A stretch of DNA of 10,983 bases from an uncultured Eubacteriales bacterium. Lineage in GTDB: Bacteria > Bacillota > Clostridia > Christensenellales > Borkfalkiaceae. The notes below the pieces were generated by a model. The model had not been told where the DNA came from and did no database searches. It was given only the letters and a program-made list of their open reading frames with translations. A program made the translations under genes and the position numbers. The stretch lies in assembly GCA_900556195.1 (NCBI GenBank), contig USOJ01000017.1, positions 1-10,983 of the forward strand. The letters run 5' to 3'. Shown one piece after another: positions 1 to 6,898 of this stretch (positions within the stretch are counted from its first letter, which is position 1; every line of letters starts with the position of its first letter).

Positions 1-137
1 GACAGCGGGAAGTCGATGATACGATACTTTCCGCCAAACGGAACTGCCGGCTTGGCGAGCTTCTGGGTCAGCGCGTACAGGCGGCTGCCCTGCCCTCCCG
101 CAAGCAGCATAGCCACGCATTCTTTCTTTTTGAACAT
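1..137 (-). CDS. glgC: Glucose-1-phosphate adenylyltransferase GlgC, N-terminal fragment (runs off the left edge)
   Basis: GlgC makes ADP-glucose from glucose-1-phosphate and ATP, the committed step of bacterial glycogen synthesis. Only the first 45 codons are present; the 3' end lies beyond position 1. The visible residues carry the family's N-terminal signature: [13 protein letters not shown] (the nucleotide-binding GGxGxRL loop) followed by [18 protein letters not shown]. The ATG at 135-137 has a strong AGGAGG Shine-Dalgarno 8 nt upstream. It follows glgB by 95 nt on the same strand, the usual glgB-glgC partnership, so further glg genes probably follow beyond the window (inference). Codon choice (AGC, CTG, CAG) matches the C-terminal third of glgB and differs from genes to the right. 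Confident in the family; completeness and allosteric residues cannot be judged. Confidence 0.93.
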   Translation of the reverse strand, partial: MFKKKECVAMLLAGGQGSRLYALTQKLAKPAVPFGGKYRIIDFPL

Positions 138-145
138 GTCAAATC

Positions 146-151
146 CCTCCT
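146..151 (-). promoter_or_regulatory. Shine-Dalgarno site of glgC
   Basis: The minus strand reads AGGAGG with an 8-nt spacer to the glgC ATG. It is the strongest anti-SD match in the window and fixes the glgC start. Other genes here use AAGGAG, GGAG or no clear site. Confidence 0.8.
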
Positions 152-175
152 CAGAGTGTATCTGTCAGTTTCGTA

Positions 176-213
176 TTTGCCCGGATATTTGCCTTTGCCG
201 ATTTATCTTTGCC
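176..213 (-). repeat. Four copies of GGCAAA in the glgB-glgC intergenic gap
   Basis: The plus strand carries TTTGCC at 176-181, 188-193, 194-199 and 208-213 (GGCAAA on the transcribed-sense strand). Spacing between starts is irregular (12, 6, 14), so this is not a phased operator or iteron array. It occupies the only sizeable gap between genes, upstream of glgC. It could be a protein-binding site or simple chance in a low-complexity stretch. I could not identify convincing -35/-10 boxes in the same gap. Confidence 0.35.
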
Positions 214-232
214 GTTACAATCCAAATATATT

Positions 233-2191
233 TTATTTGCTGCTGCTTTTTCCTCTGCTTTTTTCTTTACTTTTTACTTTATTTTTTGCTCCGCCGCGCT
301 TTTTGACTGCAGGCTCTTTCTTTTCCTTTTCAAGCTTTATTATAAGCGCTCCCAAAGGAGGAAGGTCAACGGAAAGTGAATTGTCAAGTCCGTTTGACGG
401 CACGCTCTCGCTTACAAGCTCCCCGTTTTCAATGCCTCCGCCACCAAAGCGCAGGCTGTCCGAGGACAAAATTTCCCTGTAGCTTCCCGCCTTCAGAACT
501 CCCACTCTGAAACCTTTTCGCTCAACGGGGGTAAAGTTCAGCACCACGGTAAGCTCGTTGCCGCTCTTGTCAAATCTGCGGTAGGAAATAACACTTTCGT
601 CCCGGTTGTCAGCGTCGATCCAGGAAAAGCCTTCCCAGCCGCCGTCCTGCTCCCACAGCGCGGGAGTTGACAGGTACAGCCTGTTAAGCTCCGCTATATA
701 AAGCTGATAGCGGGCATGCTTTTCGTAGTCAAGCAAAAACCACTCCACGCTGCCCTCATAGTCCCATTCCTTGAACTGCCCGTATTCGCAGCCCATAAAC
801 AGGAGCTTTTTCCCGGGATGAGACATCATAAATCCCATAAACGCCCTTACGCCTGCAAACTTATCGTCATAACCGCCGAATTGCTTGTCGAGAAGAGATT
901 TCTTACCGTGTACGACTTCGTCGTGAGAAACCGGCAAAACGAAATGTTCCGAAAATGCGTACGTAAGCGAGAACGTGAGTTTATTATGATCGTACTTTCT
1001 GAATAAAGGATCTGTCTGAATATACGACAGAGTATCGTTCATCCACCCCATATTCCATTTATAGTCGAAGCCTAATCCTCCGTTTTCAACGGTTTCGGTA
1101 ACTTTCGGAAAAGCCGTAGACTCTTCGGCAATCATAAGAGCGTAAGGGAACGTTTCGTGTACGACGGAATTCAGTTTTTTTATGAAAGCAATTGCTTCCA
1201 GATTTTTATTATCGCCGTATTCGTTCGGAATCCATTCGCCCGGTTTTTTATCGTAATCGAGATAGAGCATAGAAGCCACGGCGTCTACCCTTATACCGTC
1301 GATATGATATTTTTCGAAAAAAAAGCATGCGCTCGACACCAAAAAAGATTGAACTTCCGTTCTGCCCAGATCGAAAATCCGCGTTCCCCAACCTTTATGC
1401 TCCATTCTGTCCCAACCGTGATTTTCGTAGAGCAACGAACCGTCAAACTCGTATAAACCGAATTCGTCTTTCGGGAAATGAGCAGGCACCCAGTCGAGAA
1501 TAACCGAAATACCTTTTCTGTGAAACGCGTCTACCAGATACATAAAATCTTTCGGCGTGCCGAGTCGCGATGTAACCGCAAAATATCCGGTAACCTGATA
1601 CCCCCACGATCCGTCGTAAGGGAATTCGGTAACGGGCATCATCTCGACACAGTTATACCCCATATACTTTACGTAATCTACGAGTACGGAAGCCAACTCT
1701 CTGTAAGAGTAATAACTGCCGTCCGGTTTTCTCTTAAACGAAAGTAAATTAACCTCGTAGATATTGAGCGGTTTATGGTGATAACCGCATTTATCTCTGC
1801 CCGCGATAAAATCGGCGTCTTTCCATTCGTAACCGTCGAGAGCGTAAACTTTCGAAGCGGTTGCCGGCGCCGTTTCGGCGTGGTAGGCGTAAGGGTCGGC
1901 TTTAAGAAAAGTCTTTCCGTTTGCGGTTATCGCGAATTTATACGCGTCGAATTGTTTTAACCCTTCGATGAATACGCCCCATACGCCGTCGCCTACTTTT
2001 TGCATAGGAGTAGACGACTCGTTCCAGTCGTTAAAGTCGCCGACCAGAGCGACTTTTTCGGCTGACGGAGCCCATACGCGGAAAATTACGCCCTTTTTAC
2101 CGTCGCAATCGCAAATATGCGAACCGAGATATTCGTATGTCTTGTAATTCGTACCCTGGTGAAAAAGGTAATCGGCAAGTTCGTTTTTCAT
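233..2191 (-). CDS. glgB: 1,4-alpha-glucan branching enzyme GlgB (652 aa, mosaic codon usage)
   Basis: GlgB cuts alpha-1,4 chains and re-attaches them as alpha-1,6 branches in glycogen (GH13, cytoplasmic). Residues 33-95 look like the CBM48 domain (VIFRVWAPSA, GDFNDWN). The GH13 barrel follows with DGSWGYQVTGYF (193-204), DWVPAHFPKD (233-242), GIRVDAV (nucleophile D303), MIAEES (acid/base E356) and SHDEVVHGK (D424). A C-terminal beta domain ends near residue 620. The family's usual YEVHLGSW is YEVNLLSF here (145-152). A 34-residue tail (619-652) holds 15 Lys/Arg and is atypical. There is no good Shine-Dalgarno; the start is 18 nt past the pgi stop, suggesting coupling. Serine codon use changes sharply near position 850: 1 AGC of 23 Ser upstream, 10 of 21 downstream. 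Family assignment is very secure. Confidence 0.96.
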   Translation of the reverse strand: MKNELADYLFHQGTNYKTYEYLGSHICDCDGKKGVIFRVWAPSAEKVALVGDFNDWNESSTPMQKVGDGVWGVFIEGLKQFDAYKFAITANGKTFLKADPYAYHAETAPATASKVYALDGYEWKDADFIAGRDKCGYHHKPLNIYEVNLLSFKRKPDGSYYSYRELASVLVDYVKYMGYNCVEMMPVTEFPYDGSWGYQVTGYFAVTSRLGTPKDFMYLVDAFHRKGISVILDWVPAHFPKDEFGLYEFDGSLLYENHGWDRMEHKGWGTRIFDLGRTEVQSFLVSSACFFFEKYHIDGIRVDAVASMLYLDYDKKPGEWIPNEYGDNKNLEAIAFIKKLNSVVHETFPYALMIAEESTAFPKVTETVENGGLGFDYKWNMGWMNDTLSYIQTDPLFRKYDHNKLTFSLTYAFSEHFVLPVSHDEVVHGKKSLLDKQFGGYDDKFAGVRAFMGFMMSHPGKKLLFMGCEYGQFKEWDYEGSVEWFLLDYEKHARYQLYIAELNRLYLSTPALWEQDGGWEGFSWIDADNRDESVISYRRFDKSGNELTVVLNFTPVERKGFRVGVLKAGSYREILSSDSLRFGGGGIENGELVSESVPSNGLDNSLSVDLPPLGALIIKLEKEKKEPAVKKRGGAKNKVKSKEKSRGKSSSK

Positions 2192-2209
2192 TTCGTTTAA
2201 CTCAAAATA

Positions 2210-3643
2210 TCAGCAAATATATTCTTCTTTCTTTTTGGGCGCGTTTTTAAGTTCTGCTCGTTTGCTTTCGTAGCCCTTTCTGCCGAGAAGCGCGTAGGTC
2301 GCGTTTTTGCCGTTTTCTACGCCCGGTTGATTGTACGTGTTTACGTTGAGCATTTCACCCGCAAAAGCAGTTTCAAGTTCGAAATAATAGATTAGTTCGC
2401 CTATCGTGAAAGGATTTATTTCGGGAAGATAAATCGTATGATTCATTCTGCCCTTTACGGTCAATGCGTATTCGGTAGCCGAACGTTCTGCAGAAATAAG
2501 TTCGTTCATCGTGTGGCCGCAAAGGAAATGAACGTCGGGTATATCCGCGCAACCTTCGCTTATAACTATTTCGGCGCGATATTTGTCTACGGCAAGAAAA
2601 GTTACGACTTTATCGTAAGGACCTTCCGTATAAAGTTGTACCTGACTATGCTGATCTGTTACGCCGAGCGATTTTACAGGGGTTTGCCCCGCGTTTACGA
2701 CGTTTCCGCTTAAATCAACTTCTTTACCGAGCGATTCAGCCCATATCTGGCAATACCAGTCGGCAAAATATTTAAGTCCGTCGCTGTACGGCATCATTAC
2801 GGATATGTTTTTACCCTTTCTCATAGCGAGAATCTGAAGAGCGGCGTTTATAAGCGCGGGATTTTTATGGAATTTATCAGTCGAGCAGATTCTGTCGATA
2901 TAAGCCGCGCCTGCAAGCATTTCGCCGATATCTATACCGAGAACGGCGGCGGGAAGCAGACCTACCGGGCAAAGTTCGGAAAATCTTCCGCCTACCCCGT
3001 CGGGTATATAAAAAGTCTTGAAACCTTCGCTGCGAGCGAGTTTTATAAGATTGCCCGTATTTTCGGAAGTCGTAGCGATTATATGGTCTTTCGCTTTATC
3101 GCCGAGTCGTTTTTTCAGAATGCCGTATATTATCAGATACTGCGTCATTGTTTCGGACGTCGCTCCGCTTTTCGTTATAACGTTGAAAACGGTTTCTTCT
3201 ACGTTTATAACGTCTAACAAAGCCTTCATTCTTTCCGGATCGACGTTGTCTTCAACGTAAAATTTAGGACCTTTTCTACATTTATTAGGCAAATCGTTAT
3301 AGTGTAAATGACAAAGAGCCTGAAATACCGCTATGGGACCGAGCGCGCTTCCGCCAATGCCCAACACGACGAAATTTTTAACCGTTTTTCTTATCGTTTT
3401 TGCCGTAGCGTTTATATCTGCGACGATTTCTTTCTGATTGTACGGAAGATCCGTCCAGCCGAGCCAGCCCTTTCCTTTCGAGGCTTGTACCTTATTCAAA
3501 GCGCTTATCGCTTCGTATTTTATCGACTTTAATTCCTGACTTGTAATTCCGTCTTTGCCAACGAATTCTTCGGTCATATTATTGTAATCGAGCCGAAGTT
3601 TCATCGAGTTTTTCCAATCTTTGTTCTGATACCTTTTAGACAT
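2210..3643 (-). CDS. pgi: Glucose-6-phosphate isomerase (477 aa)
   Basis: Pgi interconverts glucose-6-phosphate and fructose-6-phosphate in the cytoplasm, linking glycolysis to the glycogen and UDP-glucose branches encoded nearby. Visible motifs are GIGGSALG (95-102), the sugar-phosphate loop TKSGATSETM (157-166), GGRFS (218-222), WAESLGK (E303), GVTDQHSQ (H332), and the second family signature GEMLNVNTYNQPGVENGK (429-446, K446). All expected catalytic residues are present. At 477 aa it is slightly longer than typical Bacillus enzymes of about 450 aa, from an N-terminal extension of about 13 residues and a Lys-rich C-terminus. The ATG at 3641-3643 is chosen because AAGGAG sits 6 nt upstream; internal Met14 would match shorter homologues but has only a weak GGAA upstream. 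The upstream TIM-barrel gene ends 10 nt away, so they are very likely co-transcribed. Confidence 0.97.
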   Translation of the reverse strand: MSKRYQNKDWKNSMKLRLDYNNMTEEFVGKDGITSQELKSIKYEAISALNKVQASKGKGWLGWTDLPYNQKEIVADINATAKTIRKTVKNFVVLGIGGSALGPIAVFQALCHLHYNDLPNKCRKGPKFYVEDNVDPERMKALLDVINVEETVFNVITKSGATSETMTQYLIIYGILKKRLGDKAKDHIIATTSENTGNLIKLARSEGFKTFYIPDGVGGRFSELCPVGLLPAAVLGIDIGEMLAGAAYIDRICSTDKFHKNPALINAALQILAMRKGKNISVMMPYSDGLKYFADWYCQIWAESLGKEVDLSGNVVNAGQTPVKSLGVTDQHSQVQLYTEGPYDKVVTFLAVDKYRAEIVISEGCADIPDVHFLCGHTMNELISAERSATEYALTVKGRMNHTIYLPEINPFTIGELIYYFELETAFAGEMLNVNTYNQPGVENGKNATYALLGRKGYESKRAELKNAPKKKEEYIC

Positions 3644-3649
3644 AAAATA

Positions 3650-3655
3650 CTCCTT
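3650..3655 (-). promoter_or_regulatory. Shine-Dalgarno of pgi merged with the upstream stop codon
   Basis: The minus strand reads TAAGGAG, so the TAA stop of the TIM-barrel gene (3654-3656) supplies the first bases of the AAGGAG ribosome site for pgi, 6 nt before its ATG. The flanks form a weak AT-only inverted repeat (AAATA/TATTT, 3645-3659) that would place the site in a 5-nt loop. This arrangement fits termination-reinitiation coupling (inference). Confidence 0.65.
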
Positions 3656-4445
3656 ATTTGATTTTATATTGAATTTCTCTTAAATAGTCAAGACTGTTTT
3701 TGATTTCGCCGATGTCGTCGTAGTCGTCTTTATACACTTCGATTAAAGCGTTCGGATCCGACCCGCTGTCTTTAAGCCGCCTGAAAAGAGTTTCAAAATC
3801 GAAATTTCCTTTCCCCGGCAATTTGATTTTACCGTTTTCGTCAACGTCGGAAAGATGAACCGTTTTTATATTTTCGCCCATATCGGCAATACAATCCCGA
3901 TAATCGAATCCGCTTAAACGGCATTGCTTAATATCAAGCGTACCTTTCAGTCGCGGAGCGTACTCCTTTACTTTTTTGAAATATCCCGGAGCGTTATAAA
4001 GCGCCCACTCAACCGTTTCAAGACATATATTTACGTCGTAATTTTCGGCAATATCGCAGAGTTTATCTAATCTTTTGCCGATTTTTACGAAATCGTCGTA
4101 GTTGACGGATTTTTTTATTCTCGCCCTGCCGTGCATCGTGTAACAAGTCGCCCCGAGTAATTTAGCGGTTGTCAACACGCTCTGAAATATCTCTTTTACA
4201 TCGGTGAAAGCCCGCTCGTTTATCGTAAATAATTCCGTTTCGTAAGTAAGCGTAAGGGCGTGTACGGAATGTACTTTAAGATTTCCCAACCTGCTTTTAA
4301 GAAGTTCGCCGAATTCTTTCTTATATTCGGAAAAACCCTGTAAAAATACTTCGACTACACGCGCGTCCGATTTATCCAGCAACGGTAAAGCGTCTTCGTT
4401 ATATTCCCGCATAAACAGCGAAGCCGTGGACACACCTATTTCCAT
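3654..4445 (-). CDS. Xylose isomerase-like TIM-barrel protein, sugar phosphate isomerase/epimerase family (263 aa)
   Basis: The fold family (AP endonuclease 2 / xylose isomerase-like) includes sugar epimerases, hydroxypyruvate isomerase, inosose dehydratase and endonuclease IV. The substrate cannot be read from sequence. Candidate metal and active-site residues fall at expected strand ends: H59/H62 (VHSVHAL), H105 (YTMHG), E143 (CLETVEW), D171 (GTLDIKQ), H197 (TVHLSD) and E236 (LIEVY), plus the loop LPGKGNFDF (209-217) seen in many members. No signal peptide is apparent, so it is probably cytoplasmic. Its ATG overlaps the clpC stop as TAATG, with GAGGT 6 nt upstream, and its stop lies inside the pgi ribosome site. 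It is therefore coupled on both sides. The pgi neighbourhood favours a role in sugar metabolism over DNA repair, and the length near 260 aa suits either. Specific function unknown. Confidence 0.9.
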   Translation of the reverse strand: MEIGVSTASLFMREYNEDALPLLDKSDARVVEVFLQGFSEYKKEFGELLKSRLGNLKVHSVHALTLTYETELFTINERAFTDVKEIFQSVLTTAKLLGATCYTMHGRARIKKSVNYDDFVKIGKRLDKLCDIAENYDVNICLETVEWALYNAPGYFKKVKEYAPRLKGTLDIKQCRLSGFDYRDCIADMGENIKTVHLSDVDENGKIKLPGKGNFDFETLFRRLKDSGSDPNALIEVYKDDYDDIGEIKNSLDYLREIQYKIK

Positions 4446-6883
4446 TATTTTACCTCGCTTTTCGCATATCCGATTTTACCGTTTTCGGCGTAGATCGTAA
4501 CGGTATCGCCGCGAGAAATTCTGCCTGAAATTATCTCGTCCGACAAAACGTCTTCGATTTTACGCTGGATAGCCCTTTTTAGAGGTCTGGCTCCGTAGTT
4601 GACGTCGTACCCTTCGTTTATAACGAGATCCGTCGCGCTTGCCGCCACTTTCAAAGTAATATCGTTTTCGAGCATCCTGTTTTTAAGTTTATCGAGTAAA
4701 ATATCTGCTATTCTTCCGCAATCTTCGCGCGATAACGGCTTAAAAACTATAATATCGTCTAATCTGTTCAGAAATTCGGGGCTGAATTTCCGTTTAAGCG
4801 CACCGTAAATATTAGTACGGAGTTCTTCATCCCGCATATCGCTATTGCCGTAACCGTCGAACGAGCCGACGTTGGCAAGCGAGGCTCCTACGTTAGAAGT
4901 CAGTATAATTATCGTATTCTTAAAATCGATAAGTTTACCTTTATTATCTGTCAGACGCCCCTCGTCGAGTATCTGCAACATTACGTTGAATATTTCGGAA
5001 TTGGCTTTTTCGATTTCGTCAAACAATACGACCGAATACGGTTTCTTTCTGACTTTGTCGCTGAGCACTCCCGTTTCTTCGTAGCCTACGTACCCCGGCG
5101 GAGCGCCGATGAGTTTAGAAACGGAACTTTGATCCATATATTCGCTCATATCTATTCGGATGAGACTATTCGTATCGCCGAACACGACTTCGGAAAGCGC
5201 CTTGCTGAGTTCGGTTTTACCTACGCCCGTAGGACCGACGAATATAAACGAACCTATTGGTCTGTTCGGATCTTTAATGTTCGCCCTCGAGCGTTTTATC
5301 GCCCTTGAAACGGCATTGATCGCGCCGTCCTGACCGATTACGCGTTCTTTTAATTCGTCCTCTAAATTCGCAAGTTTCGCGCTTTCGCTCTCGTTCAATC
5401 TTTGCAGCGGAATTTTGGTCCACTCCGATACGACGTCGGCTATTTCATCCTCGCCGAGAATAACGTCCGTATTACTCTGTTCGTCGTATTCTCCGTCTTC
5501 GAGCCTTCTTATTTCGGCTTTTAATCTGTCGATGTTCGCCTTAATCGATTCTGCCTGATTGTAATTACCTATGCTTTCGTAGTACTCTTCGTCCGATGAC
5601 AGCGATTCGATTTCCTGTTTCTTTTCCTGCACTGCGGGGGAAGTATACGTCGCTTTAATTCTCGCTTTCGAAGCCGCTTCGTCCAAAAGATCTATTGCTT
5701 TATCCGGTAAATTCCTGTCGCTTATATACCTGTCGGACAATTTAACGGCGGCTGTTATCGCCTCGTCGCTTATAAGAACGTTATGGTGCGCTTCAAATTT
5801 GTTACGAAGTCCTTTTAATATTTCGATGGCGTCTTCCACGCTCGGAGCGTCTACCGTAATCGGTTGAAATCTTCGTTCCATTGCGGGATCGGGTTCGATA
5901 TATTTTCTGTATTCGTCTATAGTCGTCGCGCCGATAATTTTAACCTCGCCTCTCGCAAGCATTGGCTTTAACATTTCGTCAAGCCCCATACTTCCGTCGC
6001 CTGTAGAACCTGCGCCCATAATATTATGGATTTCGTCTATAAAAACGATAATATCTCCGCGATTTTCTATATAATCGATAGCGTCTTTGAATCTCTGTTC
6101 AAAATCGCCGCGATACTTTGTACCCGCCAGAATCCCGGATAAATCAAGTGAAAATATGGTTTTATCTCTTAAAGTCGCAGGTACTGCCCCGTCAACGATT
6201 TCCAATGCAAGCCCTTCGACAACCGCGCTTTTACCGACGCCGGGTTCGCCTATGAGAACGGGACTGTTTTTCGTTCTTCTCGAAAGAGTCTGAATAATTC
6301 TCTCGATTTCTTTACTTCTGCCGATAACGGGGTCGAGTTTACCCTGCCTCGCTTTTTCCGTTAAATCGTAACCGAATTTGTCAAGCGGATTGCTTTCCTT
6401 TTTTTCGGAATCTTCGTTTTCTCTGCCGGGTGTTTCGTCAGAAGCGGATTTTACCGTTGCAAAAACCTTATCTTCGAGAGCGTTTTGTAAACCTTCGTAA
6501 TCGATATTCATTTTCCTTATAAGACTCGAAGCCACGCAATCGCGTTTTTTCAAAATCGCAAGTAAAAGATGTTCGGTCGACACGAAGCCAACGCCCGCCC
6601 TTTCGGATATTTTTTCCGCGTCCGCAAGCGCGCTTTTGAATCTCGGAGTATTAAATTCCGCAATAACCCTCGTTTTCGAAAAAGTATTTTGCAATAACGC
6701 GAAATAATTGCTTTTATTTACTCCGAATTTATTAAGATACTTACACGCTTCGCAATTCGGCAACAGCAACAAGCCGTAGAGAAGTTCTTCCGTCCCCACG
6801 TAACCGAGTTTACATCTTTGAGATATTATTTGCGAATTTTTGAAGGCTTGTATAAGTCCGCCCGTATATTTTAAGTTATTCAT
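4445..6883 (-). CDS. clpC: ClpC-type AAA+ unfoldase (812 aa)
   Basis: ClpC proteins are hexameric two-ring ATPases that unfold substrates for the ClpP peptidase. Domain order is typical: two Clp-N repeats (about 1-145, with GYVGTEELLYGLL and GFVSTEHLLLAIL), first AAA+ ring with Walker A GEPGVGKS (212-219), pore loop GTKYRG (254-259), Walker B VFIDEIH (280-286) and arginine-finger region MERRF (335-339). A short UVR-like middle segment follows (about 420-464). The second ring has GPTGVGKT (550-557), pore loop GYVG (597-600), LFDEIEKA and sensor-2 GARPLKR (764-770). The short middle domain argues against ClpB, and no zinc finger argues against ClpE/ClpX. The ClpP-docking tripeptide position reads DGY (676-678) rather than the usual hydrophobic-Gly-Phe/Leu. 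No Shine-Dalgarno precedes the ATG, 13 nt after galU. No ctsR, mcsA or mcsB is adjacent. Confidence 0.92.
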   Translation of the reverse strand: MNNLKYTGGLIQAFKNSQIISQRCKLGYVGTEELLYGLLLLPNCEACKYLNKFGVNKSNYFALLQNTFSKTRVIAEFNTPRFKSALADAEKISERAGVGFVSTEHLLLAILKKRDCVASSLIRKMNIDYEGLQNALEDKVFATVKSASDETPGRENEDSEKKESNPLDKFGYDLTEKARQGKLDPVIGRSKEIERIIQTLSRRTKNSPVLIGEPGVGKSAVVEGLALEIVDGAVPATLRDKTIFSLDLSGILAGTKYRGDFEQRFKDAIDYIENRGDIIVFIDEIHNIMGAGSTGDGSMGLDEMLKPMLARGEVKIIGATTIDEYRKYIEPDPAMERRFQPITVDAPSVEDAIEILKGLRNKFEAHHNVLISDEAITAAVKLSDRYISDRNLPDKAIDLLDEAASKARIKATYTSPAVQEKKQEIESLSSDEEYYESIGNYNQAESIKANIDRLKAEIRRLEDGEYDEQSNTDVILGEDEIADVVSEWTKIPLQRLNESESAKLANLEDELKERVIGQDGAINAVSRAIKRSRANIKDPNRPIGSFIFVGPTGVGKTELSKALSEVVFGDTNSLIRIDMSEYMDQSSVSKLIGAPPGYVGYEETGVLSDKVRKKPYSVVLFDEIEKANSEIFNVMLQILDEGRLTDNKGKLIDFKNTIIILTSNVGASLANVGSFDGYGNSDMRDEELRTNIYGALKRKFSPEFLNRLDDIIVFKPLSREDCGRIADILLDKLKNRMLENDITLKVAASATDLVINEGYDVNYGARPLKRAIQRKIEDVLSDEIISGRISRGDTVTIYAENGKIGYAKSEVK

Positions 6884-6885
6884 AA

Positions 6886-6898
6886 AACGAAAATCGTT
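6886..6898 (-). repeat. Short inverted repeat between galU stop and clpC start
   Basis: AACGA-TTT-TCGTT on the minus strand, a perfect 5-bp stem with 3-nt loop. It fills nearly the whole 13-nt galU-clpC gap and ends 2 nt before the clpC ATG. There is no Shine-Dalgarno here and no T-run, so it is not a terminator. It could modulate clpC translation, or be chance. Confidence 0.35.

Noticed and set aside
156..482. Plus-strand frame with a Leu/Phe-rich, membrane-like segment
   Set aside because: The hydrophobic run is the antisense reading of the Lys-rich AAA/AAG tail codons of glgB, so it is a by-product of that tail.
3654..4445. Endonuclease IV (AP endonuclease) as the identity of the TIM-barrel protein
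   Set aside because: Nfo proteins carry additional conserved His/Asp zinc ligands and a characteristic C-terminal signature that I do not see; the general isomerase/epimerase family fits better.
4445..6883. ClpB or ClpE as the identity of the AAA+ protein
   Set aside because: The middle domain is far too short for the ClpB coiled coil, and the N-terminus has Clp-N repeats rather than the ClpE zinc finger.
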